In this document: positions 19,205 through 28,366 of the stretch, piece by piece
Layout: each line of letters starts with the position of its first letter
Position numbering within the stretch: the first letter of the stretch is position 1
Source of the DNA: Klebsiella electrica
Lineage (GTDB): Bacteria > Pseudomonadota > Gammaproteobacteria > Enterobacterales > Enterobacteriaceae
Reading direction: 5' to 3'
NCBI RefSeq assembly: GCF_006711645.1
Contig: NZ_CP041247.1
Span: 4,092,001 to 4,156,000, forward strand
DNA length: 64,000 bases
Made by a program: the position numbers and the translations under genes
Notes under the pieces: generated by a model
Seen by the model: only the letters and a program-made list of their open reading frames with translations
Told to the model about the DNA's origin: nothing
Database searches by the model: none

Positions 19205-20001
19205 CGGTTATGCTCCGTCAGTGAGGGCAGATGATCCGGCAGGTCGGCCAGCTGCGCCGCCGCCACCTCAGGCCACAGCCATCCCTGGCAGGCATCAAGT
19301 CCCGAGCAGGCCACAACCTCCAGCAGTTCCTGAGTCTCAACGCCCTCAGCGATAAGCTGTGCTCCCTGAGCACGCACAAGAGTGGCAAGTGAGCATAGAA
19401 ACGAGGGCCCCTCCGACAAGGCGGTCAGGTCCCGGAACAGGTGCCGGTCGAGCTTCACGCCCTCAAACACCCCGGACAACAGCCAGGTGAGTCCCGTGGT
19501 TCCAGCCCCAAAGTCATCCAGCCACAGCGGCGCCAGCGGCTGTAGGGCTGACAGAAGCGGGTCCTGCTCCGGCCGGTTATCCGGACTGAGGAAGCGTTCG
19601 CTGACCTCCAGGCGCAGCCAGGGCGCAAGCAGACTGGCCGACTCCGATACATCCGGATCGGCAAGGATCCGCAGAGCCAGAGTACGAGAGACATTAAGGC
19701 TGACCGACAGGCGTCGGGTGGCACACCAGGGGGCCAGCAGCGTCAGGACTTCAAGCTGCCAGACCAGGATGCGTCGTTGTTCCGTCAGGGGGATCTGGGC
19801 AAAAAACATCTCCGGGGAGGCCGCCACCCCGCTGTCACGATCGGCGATACGCGACAGCATCTCCAGGGCTATCAGGCTACCGTCAGGGGAAAAAATCGGT
19901 CCGAAGACCGGCGAAAGCTGCCAGACCCGGCCAAAGGCCGGAACGGTCAGCAGCAGTGATGACGTCACCATATCCGGTACCGGGATGCGGGTTATTACCA
20001 T
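19201..20001 (-). CDS. Stand-alone EAL-domain cyclic-di-GMP phosphodiesterase
   Basis: This 266-residue protein has no membrane segment and no GGDEF partner. All residues needed for phosphodiesterase activity appear present: E47 in EMLSR, N103 in SLNVS, E132 in LEVSER, the DDFG pair D162-D163, K183 in GVKLD, E219 and E222 in AEGVET, and Q239 in QGWLW. It should lower cyclic-di-GMP, the signal that promotes adhesion. FimK and MrkJ play comparable roles in other Klebsiella fimbrial operons. It starts about 210 bp after the beta-barrel gene, and its stop overlaps the next gene. Confidence 0.85.
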   Translation of the reverse strand: MVITRIPVPDMVTSSLLLTVPAFGRVWQLSPVFGPIFSPDGSLIALEMLSRIADRDSGVAASPEMFFAQIPLTEQRRILVWQLEVLTLLAPWCATRRLSVSLNVSRTLALRILADPDVSESASLLAPWLRLEVSERFLSPDNRPEQDPLLSALQPLAPLWLDDFGAGTTGLTWLLSGVFEGVKLDRHLFRDLTALSEGPSFLCSLATLVRAQGAQLIAEGVETQELLEVVACSGLDACQGWLWPEVAAAQLADLPDHLPSLTEHNR

Positions 20002-20211
20002 GTTGTTCTCTCCGCCGGTATTCTCCGGCGCTGGTGTATATACTGATATCAGCGATGTGGTCAGGTAGGGTTTCCCCCGGTGCCTGACCCGTTCTCTGGC
20101 TCCCTGGTGTGGCGCCGGAGAGATGGCGGTGACGGTTCCATCACCGCACTGTTGTTATTTTTTACGGCTCCGCTCTCCCGCCAGGAAAAATGAGACAGGA
20201 CAGCAGGAGCA

Positions 20212-20982
20212 TCAGAAGGTGTAGCGCAGGCCCAACTGAAGCGTGTGCAACTGAAGATGAGTGTGGCTTTTCCAGGTCGAGGTGATGATGCCGTTACTGG
20301 CCGTCCCCTCAGTGGTGACATCACCGGCGTTAGTGAACAGATATCCGGCATCAAGCGACAGAGCAGGCGTGAGAGCCCAGGCAACCCCGGCCCCCAAAGA
20401 CCAGGCCATCTGAGTGTTGTTCTGACTGAAGGTGTCAGAGCTAAAAGATAGCCCGGCAGACGACTGACTCAGCGAAGCGGCATTTTTCAGCAATGCCACA
20501 CCAACCCCGCCTGTGATATAGGGCGTGAATGGCGTCCCGGTGGTGTAATCGTAATAACCGTTCAGCATCAGTGTGCTGACCCGGGTCTTCTGTTGACGCT
20601 GTACTGATACGGGCAGGTTCTGAATGAATTTGCCACTATCGACCCAGCCACTGGTCATGGTAGTGTTCAGCGTGCTGTTCTGACTGACCTCTCCACCGGC
20701 AAGATATGCCAGTTCGAGGCGGACAGGCTGCTCCCAGTCGGTAGAAAACTCATACCCCATTGCAAAAGAAGGGGTAAAATTGGTTCTGTTGGCCGACGGA
20801 ACATCGATCTCCCCGACGGTATTATTCAGTCCCCCGGCCAGCATGGAGCTGGACAGAGTATTTTCCGTTGAGCGCACCTGCGTGGCCCCGGCTTTTGCAG
20901 CAACATAAAATCCGGATGCACTGGCCATTCCGGTATGCCCGGCCAGAATAACGGCAATCCCCAGTATTAATTTATTCATCAT
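20212..20982 (-). CDS. Outer-membrane beta-barrel protein (OmpA/opacity-like)
   Basis: A signal peptide (NKLILGIAVILAGHTGMASA) precedes a mature chain of about 235 residues. It has alternating hydrophobic strands, long Ser/Thr/Asn-rich loops and a C-terminal LGLRYTF, the sorting signal of outer-membrane barrels. Motifs such as PYITGGVGVALL and WSLGAGVAWALTPALSLDAGYLF are typical of eight-stranded opacity-type barrels, a group that includes adhesins and serum-resistance proteins. It follows the fimbrial adhesin gene on the same strand by about 200 AT-rich bases and may have its own promoter. The exact role cannot be told. Confidence 0.8.
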   Translation of the reverse strand: MMNKLILGIAVILAGHTGMASASGFYVAAKAGATQVRSTENTLSSSMLAGGLNNTVGEIDVPSANRTNFTPSFAMGYEFSTDWEQPVRLELAYLAGGEVSQNSTLNTTMTSGWVDSGKFIQNLPVSVQRQQKTRVSTLMLNGYYDYTTGTPFTPYITGGVGVALLKNAASLSQSSAGLSFSSDTFSQNNTQMAWSLGAGVAWALTPALSLDAGYLFTNAGDVTTEGTASNGIITSTWKSHTHLQLHTLQLGLRYTF

Positions 20983-21178
20983 TGAGTCCTCACAACCAGT
21001 TATTTCATTCCGTTCAGCATGCGGAGTCGGGGGTCGGTATTAAATTAATAACAACACAGACCATGACATAAAACCCCGTCAGAATAAGAATGCATTTAAA
21101 TTTTCTCATTAAACAGCTTTCAAAGAATGCACATTAAAAATGTGAAATATCATGATAATTTTAAGTTTTAAAAACGCA
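20983..21178. other. AT-rich spacer between adhesin and beta-barrel genes
   Basis: About 196 bp, strongly AT-rich next to the adhesin stop. It may hold a terminator or promoter, but I cannot point to a clear one. Confidence 0.35.
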
Positions 21179-22132
21179 TTACTGGTAAATAAATGTCACA
21201 CCAATAAGTGACTGCACATTACCAGCTATTACTTGCCCCCCGGTCAGGGCATAGTTTGCCTTTAACCCCAGGTCAACCGCAGATGCTCCGACAGTACCAA
21301 GGGATACATTACTGCCAGTAGAAAGCACCCCATTTGCATTGGAGATCTCTATTCCCACACCTTGAGCAGAAGACGAACTGGCTGTGTTTGAAAAAATATT
21401 ATTACCTGTATTCGCAACTGCACCTGAAATATAATAAGAAAGTTTCTGGCTTTGTAAACAACTAACAGTGAGAGGAACTGGTGTCATACTACCAGGATAA
21501 TCCGGCAAATTAACAATTACATTTCTGGATGAAACGTCACAACCACCAGTTGGCACGACTGTATTGTTATTTGCATATATATACCATGTCATAGAGGTAT
21601 TACCTGATGAATGACCAGCTCCACTCCCTGTGCTATAATATGCTTGCTTAAATAAATTTAACACAGTAATCAGATCACCCTGTTTAATTGACGTTCCGGA
21701 TACATTATTCCCGATCGGGGTTAAATACATCATTAGATTTAATGGTTGATACTGCCCCCAGGTATATTGAAAATAAGATGTGGGCGAAGAAAGTGGAAGA
21801 TTATATGAAGTACCATAGTAACTCAATGTGCCATGAAATGAATTCAAAACACCAGAATATGACGAACCTGCCTCAATTCTTGCATAATCCCAGAAGTTAG
21901 CTGGATCGTCATTTCTGCAACTTATACTATCCCCAAGATTAACAACCAAAACCTGACCAGATGATAATTGAGGCGACAGGTTAACATATACGTTAGCCGA
22001 TCCCCCACCATCATATATAGGCCCTGCCGATGTCATACAGGAAAATGCAAAGGTTTTCGCACTTAAAATAAATAAAAATATAAAAAAAAATAATTTCGAG
22101 CTTAATGTGATGTTTTTTATCAAATTCAACAT
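21179..22132 (-). CDS. FimH-like tip adhesin with altered binding pocket
   Basis: A long signal peptide ends TFA, giving a mature N-terminus F-S-C as in FimH. The lectin domain (GGGSANVYVNLSP, ISCRNDDPANFWDY) and pilin domain (VVPTGGCDVSSRNVIVNLPDYP, ending IGVTFIYQ) follow FimH in order. Of the FimH mannose-pocket residues, F1, N46, D47, D54 and Q133 have counterparts (precursor F30, N74, D75, D82 and the Q of FKQAYY). Y48 of the tyrosine gate is Asp76, N135 aligns with Tyr, and the D140 region is rebuilt as a Gly/Ser-rich loop. The gene is far more AT-rich than the pilus genes beside it. Last structural gene of the operon, with AGAGGTGG upstream. Confidence 0.85.
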   Translation of the reverse strand: MLNLIKNITLSSKLFFFIFLFILSAKTFAFSCMTSAGPIYDGGGSANVYVNLSPQLSSGQVLVVNLGDSISCRNDDPANFWDYARIEAGSSYSGVLNSFHGTLSYYGTSYNLPLSSPTSYFQYTWGQYQPLNLMMYLTPIGNNVSGTSIKQGDLITVLNLFKQAYYSTGSGAGHSSGNTSMTWYIYANNNTVVPTGGCDVSSRNVIVNLPDYPGSMTPVPLTVSCLQSQKLSYYISGAVANTGNNIFSNTASSSSAQGVGIEISNANGVLSTGSNVSLGTVGASAVDLGLKANYALTGGQVIAGNVQSLIGVTFIYQ

Positions 22133-22148
22133 TTATTCCACCTCTTCT

Positions 22149-22670
22149 TCAGGAATATGTATAGGTAACATTAACCACAGCCTGAATACTCCCCTGCGTG
22201 GCATTCCCGTTCACCGTAATCGCCCGTACCTGCAGCGGAAAACTCACTGTCTGCGCCGGATAGCTTACGGCCAGCTGCTTTGTCGCCCCATTCGGCAGGT
22301 TGGTTCCGGCATTGTCCGCCAGCTGCAGAGCGATGCTTCCCGCCCCGCCCTGGTTGGCATAGTAAAGTCCGGAGCTGTCCGCCGTCCCGCTGAACGTCGC
22401 TTTCACCTGCGAAGTCCCAACCGGACAGTTCGTCAGATCCAGACTGACCGACTGCCAGCCCGACGTCGAACCGGCAGAAACCAGATCAAAGGTAAATAAA
22501 TTTCCCAGATCCACCGTGGTGGACGTCGTCGATACCGTACACGGCCGGGCCACCACCTTTCCGTTCACAGTAATGGTCACGTCGGCAGCCCGGGCCGGCA
22601 CACCGCTGGCCAGCAGCAGGGCCGCCCCCAACAGACCACACCACCGGGATGCCGTTAAATTGTTCTTCAT
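22149..22670 (-). CDS. FimG-like minor fimbrial subunit
   Basis: A tip-fibrillum pilin of 173 residues with a signal peptide ending ARA, then ADVTITVNGKVVARPCTVS, the donor-strand and first-cysteine region of FimG. It ends in the penultimate-Tyr pattern VNVTYTYS, typical of chaperone-recognised pilins. The start at 22670 has GAGGAG upstream and lies 10 bp after the FimF-like gene. It should link the adhesin to the shaft. Confidence 0.85.
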   Translation of the reverse strand: MKNNLTASRWCGLLGAALLLASGVPARAADVTITVNGKVVARPCTVSTTSTTVDLGNLFTFDLVSAGSTSGWQSVSLDLTNCPVGTSQVKATFSGTADSSGLYYANQGGAGSIALQLADNAGTNLPNGATKQLAVSYPAQTVSFPLQVRAITVNGNATQGSIQAVVNVTYTYS

Positions 22671-22680
22671 CTGCCGCTCC

Positions 22681-23217
22681 TCACTGAAACTCCAGTGTAA
22701 AATTTGCCGTTGCACTGACCGCACCGGCCACCACCGACGTCTGCGTTGCCATCATCCGGGCATAAAAACTCAGCGTGTTGGCCTGCCCTCCGCTCAGCGC
22801 CGACCAGTTCAGGTTCTGGGAGCTGGCGTTAATCGCCAGCGGATTTTTACCCGCATCCAGTATCTGGATCCCCAGTCCCGCCGCCGCCCCGCTGCCGCCA
22901 TCAATTTTCAGCAGGGTCGCGTTATCCGGGTCCGCCGTCCCCGTAAACCCCACCTTCACCCCCGTGGCCGCCGCCCCGCAGGGTGACAGGGTGATACTGA
23001 ACGGTACCGGGTACCAGGTGGTCTCTCCGGGTTTAAATAGCTGCTTCGCAGAGTTCGTCATCAGGTCCACGGTCTGATTCTGGGAGCCTGCAGCAACGCG
23101 GCACATGTTGTCCCGGACATAACCGGTAATGGTGATGGTGCTGTCAGCCGCCTGCACCGGCAGCCCGACGGTAATGGGGGACAGCAGCATCAGCGCCATT
23201 ACTGTTCTTTTCATCAT
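22681..23217 (-). CDS. FimF-like minor fimbrial subunit
   Basis: A 178-residue pilin with a signal peptide ([23 protein letters not shown]) and mature start [19 protein letters not shown] as in FimF. It ends NFTLEFQ. The start at 23217 was chosen for its GAGGAG site; codons upstream are in frame but overlap the usher. It is expected at the tip, between shaft and FimG-like subunit. Confidence 0.85.
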   Translation of the reverse strand: MMKRTVMALMLLSPITVGLPVQAADSTITITGYVRDNMCRVAAGSQNQTVDLMTNSAKQLFKPGETTWYPVPFSITLSPCGAAATGVKVGFTGTADPDNATLLKIDGGSGAAAGLGIQILDAGKNPLAINASSQNLNWSALSGGQANTLSFYARMMATQTSVVAGAVSATANFTLEFQ

Positions 23218-23228
23218 TGATCTGCTCC

Positions 23229-25841
23229 TCACCGGCATTCCGCCGTGACATCACTCAGGGCCTGTTTCTGACTGTCCGCCGGCAGTTTGTAAGCGACATG
23301 GCACTGCCCGTCTGCACTGTCATTCCATTTCGCCGTCAGCGTTCCCTCCTGCGCCAGCCCTGTCAGGTACACCTGTCCGCCATCCGCCACGATGCTGCTG
23401 TTCTTCCCGTCCTCCGTGGACACCAGCGCACCAAACGGTACCGGTTTCCCGTTATGCATCAGCGTCATCAGCACCTTCATCCCCACCCGCGCCGTGAATT
23501 CCGCCCGCACTATCGCCCCGTGCGTCGGTACCACATTCGCCACGGCATCATCCAGGTCCACATTATCCGGCAGCGTGTTCGTATTCAGCGCAATCCGGTT
23601 CTCGCGATAATCCGAGGCATATGGCAGAACGGCATACCCCCGCCAGTCCGTTTTCACCCCGGACTGATTCTCCAGCGCCACATTCCCCGCCCCCGGCGCC
23701 TTCACCAGCACGGCGGTATCGTTCAGCGGCTGACTCAGCGTCACACCATCTGCGTGCGCCAACACCCCGCCACTCAGGCCATAGTAGAGCTGGTTAAAGC
23801 CGCTGCCCCGGCTGAAGCCCACATTACTGTTCGCCGACGCCCCGCGGTAACTTAGCGACGCTGACCCGGTACTGCCGCTGCTGCCGGCATTTCCCCCGCT
23901 CGCATACCCGCTCTGTACGCTGTAGCTCAGGTTGTTCCCCTCCAGCAGGGTGCCGTAAATCCCGGCCTGGTTGGTCATTCCACCTTTCAGGTCATCCGTC
24001 ATGCTGTAACTGGCACTGGCGTTACGGAAGACAGACCGGCTGTCAGAACGCATCCACAGACTGAACGGCACGTTCACGTTCAGCGACAGCGTCTGGTCGT
24101 AGCCCCCGTTCATCTGCCAGGCATACTTCGACACCCCGTAGCCCAGTGTGTAGTTCACCCCGTAGACATCGCCGCTGTAGCCCGCCTGCAGTTGCACATC
24201 GTTACGGTCCGTCGCCCAGTAACTCTGGTGACTTCCGGTCAGATACAAGGTTGCCGTACGTCCCACCTGTTGGGACAGCGTCAGCTGTAACCGCCCGCGT
24301 TTGTTGTAGCGCAGATTGTAATAATCGGTATATTTCGGCACTACCTGGATGGCCTGATCCTCAGTAACCACCGTATACCCGCTCATCCGGTTGTACGCCG
24401 TATCTGCCAGGGTAAAATACCCCTGGGTCGAATACCGGTAACCAACCAGCTGAATGTTGGTGCCCAGCTCAGTCAGCGACTTGCTGTACAGGAAACGCAG
24501 GGACTGCCCCTGGCGGGAGCTGTCATCCGGGAGTGTGGCATTCGCCTGCGTGATATCCGCTGACACGGCCCCGAACACCCCCATGTTCTTACCCACGCCC
24601 AGGTTAAATGCCCGGTAGTTATCCGATAACTGAGTGCCGCCATATGCCGTCCAGCCATCATTCAACCCCCACAGTACTGTCCCCTGAGCGAAAGTCGGTG
24701 TGTCCTGCTGCTGATTACCGCTGCGGAACTGTCCCACCGTGGCGGCGTATTTAACCCGTCCTTCACGCTGCAGGACCGGCACAGAAGACCACGGCACGCT
24801 GAACACCTGCGTGGAGCCATTGGCTTCCTGCACGGTCACCTGCAAATCACCGCTGTTCCCCGCCGCATAAAGATCACCGATAGTGAACGGACCCGGCGGT
24901 ACGGTGGTCTGGTAAATCTCATACCCGTTTTGTTTAATGCTGACCCGCGCCGTTCCCCTGGCGACACCATGAATAACCGGGGCGAACCCCCGCAGGCTGT
25001 CTGCCAGCATGTTATCGTCTGAAGCTATCTGCACACCGCGGAAGTTCAGCCCATCGAAAACATCTCCCGGGGTGTAGCTGTCCCCGAGCGTCAGCCGCGA
25101 GCGCCAGGACGCAATGTCACGCTCGGCATAAGTGTTCACATGCGTCCATTTATTCTGCGCCCCGGTGTTGCCACCGCTGCTGTAATTCCAGGTACTGTTG
25201 TCGCGAAACCGCCAGGCCCCAAGATTGAAACCACCATCCAGGCTCAGGTAGGCATAGTTGCTGTTTGTCCCCTGTGAGGTCACCGTGTTGCCATTGAAGC
25301 TGTAATTCAGCAGGGCGGCATTAATCCCGTTATCCCACAGTTCAGGCGGTACGGCGCCCCGCGCGCTGGCGGACATAAATGTCTGGGGAACGCTGACATA
25401 CAACCGTTGCCGGCCGACATCAAAGCGTGTCGATGCATCCGCTATCAGCGTCGTCAGCGGTACACAGGCATCCGCAGCCAGGGCAGCTATCCCCGGAACC
25501 GCCGCCGTTTTCACCCCCATCGCCATTATCTGGCCCCGCGTCAGGCACGGCTCCAGGTGGCCGCCTTTCGCCGGTGCGCTGAACGTCACATCCCGGGTAG
25601 TGAAGTAACCGTCATTGATGTAGATATCCACCCGGTAACGTCCCGGTGGAGCCTCCAGTCCTTTTTCAAATGCCGACAGGTCAGCCACCGCCGACGGGTC
25701 ATCAGACAGAAAGCGTGGGTTAAAATAACTGTCAGCGCGGACAGGCTCACAGCCTGCAGCCATCATCATCAGCACCAGAGGCGCTATCAGAAAACGAGGG
25801 GATCTCCCCGTCACTCCTGCGATTCTTCGTTGTTTTTTCAT
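23229..25841 (-). CDS. FimD-like outer-membrane usher
   Basis: The usher recruits chaperone-subunit complexes and secretes the growing pilus. With the start at 25841 ([10 protein letters not shown]) it has 870 residues, against about 878 for FimD. The order is visible: signal peptide ending VRA; N-terminal periplasmic domain ([20 protein letters not shown]); large 24-stranded barrel (ISTD-like [31 protein letters not shown]); and C-terminal domains with the paired cysteines near the end. A start 13 codons upstream (25880) is possible. Its stop lies 11 bp before the next gene. Confidence 0.9.
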   Translation of the reverse strand: MKKQRRIAGVTGRSPRFLIAPLVLMMMAAGCEPVRADSYFNPRFLSDDPSAVADLSAFEKGLEAPPGRYRVDIYINDGYFTTRDVTFSAPAKGGHLEPCLTRGQIMAMGVKTAAVPGIAALAADACVPLTTLIADASTRFDVGRQRLYVSVPQTFMSASARGAVPPELWDNGINAALLNYSFNGNTVTSQGTNSNYAYLSLDGGFNLGAWRFRDNSTWNYSSGGNTGAQNKWTHVNTYAERDIASWRSRLTLGDSYTPGDVFDGLNFRGVQIASDDNMLADSLRGFAPVIHGVARGTARVSIKQNGYEIYQTTVPPGPFTIGDLYAAGNSGDLQVTVQEANGSTQVFSVPWSSVPVLQREGRVKYAATVGQFRSGNQQQDTPTFAQGTVLWGLNDGWTAYGGTQLSDNYRAFNLGVGKNMGVFGAVSADITQANATLPDDSSRQGQSLRFLYSKSLTELGTNIQLVGYRYSTQGYFTLADTAYNRMSGYTVVTEDQAIQVVPKYTDYYNLRYNKRGRLQLTLSQQVGRTATLYLTGSHQSYWATDRNDVQLQAGYSGDVYGVNYTLGYGVSKYAWQMNGGYDQTLSLNVNVPFSLWMRSDSRSVFRNASASYSMTDDLKGGMTNQAGIYGTLLEGNNLSYSVQSGYASGGNAGSSGSTGSASLSYRGASANSNVGFSRGSGFNQLYYGLSGGVLAHADGVTLSQPLNDTAVLVKAPGAGNVALENQSGVKTDWRGYAVLPYASDYRENRIALNTNTLPDNVDLDDAVANVVPTHGAIVRAEFTARVGMKVLMTLMHNGKPVPFGALVSTEDGKNSSIVADGGQVYLTGLAQEGTLTAKWNDSADGQCHVAYKLPADSQKQALSDVTAECR

Positions 25842-25902
25842 TCTTTCGCCCTGCGTACCTGCTGACTGTGTAGAATTCATCTTTCATGCCGGCCGGACCG
25901 TC

Positions 25903-26592
25903 TTACTGCATGATGCCCCGGGTCTTCGGCGTCAGCGCACCGTAATCATTAATGGTCTGGAATGTGATGTCCTGCCCGGCATCCGCCGGCAGCTTCACCG
26001 TACTCTCCCCTTTCGGGGCGACCATGGTGTTTCCCAGGATGCGTGTGCCTGCATTCAACTGAACCACTGTCAGAAAATAGGGAGTGGGGTTGATCACCGT
26101 CAGCACGCCCGCACTGCGGCGAAAGCGTAGCTGTTCCCATGCTTTATCCGGTGCGGGGTTCAGCCCCAGCGGCCGGTAAAACAGCTTGATACGGCTGGTG
26201 ATAGCCAGTTGCAGGGTGTTAGCTTTCATCTGGCTTTTGTCCACAGATGGAATGGCTTTAACGTTGACCCAGAACAGGCTTTCCCGATCCGCAGGCAGAC
26301 TGTGGTTTGTCGCGTCAATAATCCGCAGGGTGTTCTCTTTTTTACCCTGCATCACGAACAGGGGTGGCGTTATCACAAACCGACCATCTTTCTTCCCGTC
26401 ACTGTTTTCCACCCATGACTGGATGAGAAAGGTGTTGCGGTCATCACTGTTGTTCACCCCCAGAGAAACCTGCTTCTGGTCTGCCTGATAAATCACCCGT
26501 GTTGCGCCCAACGCTACACCAGCCTGCGCCTGTGCCGAAACGGCCACCATCAGAGCGGCTGCGACTCCTGCCACTGTCCTGCGTATTGTCAT
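25903..26592 (-). CDS. FimC-like periplasmic pilus chaperone
   Basis: A 229-residue immunoglobulin-fold chaperone with signal peptide ending AQA. Subunit-binding features are present: GVALGATRVIYQADQKQVSL with the conserved Arg of the cleft, FLIQSWVEN, the G1 strand NTLQLAITSRIKLFYRP with the second cleft Lys, and NPTPYFLTVVQLN. The frame is open 26 codons further up, but the start at 26592 gives the proper signal peptide. Lies between the FimI-like pilin and the usher. Confidence 0.9.
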   Translation of the reverse strand: MTIRRTVAGVAAALMVAVSAQAQAGVALGATRVIYQADQKQVSLGVNNSDDRNTFLIQSWVENSDGKKDGRFVITPPLFVMQGKKENTLRIIDATNHSLPADRESLFWVNVKAIPSVDKSQMKANTLQLAITSRIKLFYRPLGLNPAPDKAWEQLRFRRSAGVLTVINPTPYFLTVVQLNAGTRILGNTMVAPKGESTVKLPADAGQDITFQTINDYGALTPKTRGIMQ

Positions 26593-26677
26593 TGTGATGT
26601 TCTCGTCCTGCTCTTTTAATCCGGACAGGCGGCGGCCCGAGCCATCCCCTGCGCCACTCACCGGTATCACCGGTCAT

Positions 26678-27232
26678 TTATTCATATGTGAGATAAAACC
26701 ATGCCTGGGCATTCGCCTGACCGCCGGTTACGACCCGCCCCGTCGCCCGGTATTTCGCCACCAGGTCAAGCGTCACGGGTCCCGCCTGTAGTTTCTGCCG
26801 GGTTGTTGGCACCGGACTGTTGACGGGAATAAGCACCCCCTGACGATCAAACAGCGCCACCCCCACGTTGGTGGCAATCCCCGGCCCCTCTCCGATGGAA
26901 AGCACATCCGGCTGTTTGCCATCACCCACGCCACGAAACTGAATAGCCACATAGCGGCTGACGTTCGTATTACAATTCAACAGCTGAATATGAAAAGGGA
27001 CCGGATCAGTATCCTCACCAACCCGATGAAAACGGTTGCTGCTGACCTGTCCCATTGAAACCGTCAAAGTCCGGTCACCGGCCTGTACCTCGCAAGCGTC
27101 AGCAATGACTTCCCCCTGAAAACGCATCTGCCCACCAGGCAGATAAACATGCCAGCCTCTGGACATGGCGGTGGAAGAAGCCAGCAGTAACAGCAGTGCC
27201 ATTCCGGCACTGTTTCGTAGCTTTAGCATCAT
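26678..27232 (-). CDS. FimI-like fimbrial subunit
   Basis: A 184-residue pilin with signal peptide ([20 protein letters not shown]), the conserved first-cysteine region [21 protein letters not shown] and the ending QAWFYLTYE. Its place between the major subunit and chaperone corresponds to FimI, thought to anchor or terminate the pilus base. Confidence 0.8.
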   Translation of the reverse strand: MMLKLRNSAGMALLLLLASSTAMSRGWHVYLPGGQMRFQGEVIADACEVQAGDRTLTVSMGQVSSNRFHRVGEDTDPVPFHIQLLNCNTNVSRYVAIQFRGVGDGKQPDVLSIGEGPGIATNVGVALFDRQGVLIPVNSPVPTTRQKLQAGPVTLDLVAKYRATGRVVTGGQANAQAWFYLTYE

Positions 27233-27295
27233 TCACTCCCCCGACGAGTTGCGAAACGGGCACTCCCTTGCCCGGCATATTTTTCGCTGGATAAA

Positions 27296-27844
27296 TTACT
27301 GGTACTGCACTTTGAAGTTTGCCTGGCCGTTGGCGTTACCTGCCGTCGCCGCGCCGGTCGCATAGTACTGGGCTTCAAACGGAATAAGGTTAGTGCCGGT
27401 GCTCAGCGTGGTGGTCGCGCTGAAGGTGTTACCGTCCAGCCCCAGAGCAGCGCCGGTACGGTCAAGGATCTGGATACCTACGTTGGTGGCATTACCCGCT
27501 GCAGAGCTGTCCAGCGACAGTACCGTCGGGTTGGCGCTGTTAATGGCCACGCCGCTGAAGCCGACGGATGCCAGAGTGGAAACAGTAAGGTCGCAGTCAT
27601 CCAGTTGGATATTGAACGGAACTTTGGAGCTGGTTTTACCGGCTGAGCCCAGAGTGCTGGATTTAACCTGTCCCATCTGGACGGTCTGGTTCACGGAGTT
27701 AGCGTCCACGGCACAGGCAGCGTTTACCACCGAACCAGTGAAGTGCACAGTACCGCCATTGACGATGTTTGTAGCCGCCTGCGCAGAAACTCCGGCGAAA
27801 GAAAGGGATGCCATCAGAGCGGAGAGCGCAATAATTTTTTTCAT
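27296..27844 (-). CDS. FimA-like major fimbrial subunit
   Basis: The 182-residue shaft pilin is very like FimA: signal peptide ending AQA, then [49 protein letters not shown] and the end ANFKVQYQ. The two pilin cysteines are present. First structural gene, 165 bp from the edge of the invertible segment, so its transcription should depend on switch orientation. A strong start context follows the leader at 27850. Confidence 0.92.
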   Translation of the reverse strand: MKKIIALSALMASLSFAGVSAQAATNIVNGGTVHFTGSVVNAACAVDANSVNQTVQMGQVKSSTLGSAGKTSSKVPFNIQLDDCDLTVSTLASVGFSGVAINSANPTVLSLDSSAAGNATNVGIQILDRTGAALGLDGNTFSATTTLSTGTNLIPFEAQYYATGAATAGNANGQANFKVQYQ

Positions 27845-28002
27845 ACTGTTTTCCTTGATTAAATTAACGTTTCATGAACATGAAATGCGTGACGGTCGCA
27901 CTTCGTCCTGACAGCCTGTCAGAGTCCCCCGGACTTTTTTCGCAGCCCGTTTTACCCCTTCAGCTGGACCGCCATATTCCGTTCAGTTTTCACCCAACAA
28001 TG

Positions 28003-28026
28003 AAACAGTTAGGACCAAACTGTTTA
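28003..28026. repeat. Left inverted repeat (recombination site) of the switch
   Basis: The 15-bp core TTAGGACCAAACTGT (28009-28023) is extended by matching flanks to 24 bp with two mismatches against the right repeat. Within the site AAACAGTT (28003-28010) and AACTGTTT (28018-28025) are themselves inverted around a 7-bp spacer, the layout of paired tyrosine-recombinase half-sites. Confidence 0.85.
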
Positions 28027-28328
28027 CTGTTATTCCATGCTAAGGAATAGAAAAATTTAAAAATTAAATACTATTAAAAAGATAAAAATTTATTATTTAA
28101 GGAATAAAATGCTGACAAAATGGAATGAAATGGAAATGGACGGAGGTGCGATGATTTAAAGTCCGGAAAAACATGGCGAGATGTGGCTGAAATGTAAGGT
28201 CTGTGTAAATTCAGTGGAAATTTAATTTGTTAACATTCATATAGTTAAAGTTAGTTTCTGAAGAAATACTGAAATGACTATTGCAAAATTTTACAGTTCA
28301 ATCCAGACTGTAGACAGTTTGGTCCTAA
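28009..28328. promoter_or_regulatory. Invertible phase-switch element upstream of the fimA-like gene
   Basis: A 320-bp AT-rich non-coding segment is bounded by exact 15-bp inverted repeats (28009-28023 and 28314-28328). Their first nine bases, TTAGGACCA, differ at two positions from the E. coli fimS repeat TTGGGGCCA, and the segment is close to the 314 bp of fimS. It lies between an intact FimB/E-type recombinase and the major pilin gene. A weak promoter pointing at the pilin (TTGTCA at 28118-28113, 17 bp, TAATAA at 28095-28090, minus strand) hints that the sequenced orientation is ON, but I cannot be sure. Confidence 0.85.
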
Positions 28329-28334
28329 TTGTTT
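28311..28334. repeat. Right inverted repeat (recombination site) of the switch
   Basis: ACAGTTTGGTCCTAA (28314-28328) is the exact reverse complement of the left core, and the flanks match except at two bases. It lies 38 bp beyond the 3' end of the recombinase gene. Confidence 0.85.
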
Positions 28335-28366
28335 ACACCTCGCCTTTTTTTTATACGAAATATCAA

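Noticed and set aside
28200..28320. Possible outward promoter at the right end of the invertible segment (TATAGT near 28241)
   Set aside because: No acceptable -35 at 16-18 bp, so it cannot be used to decide the phase state.
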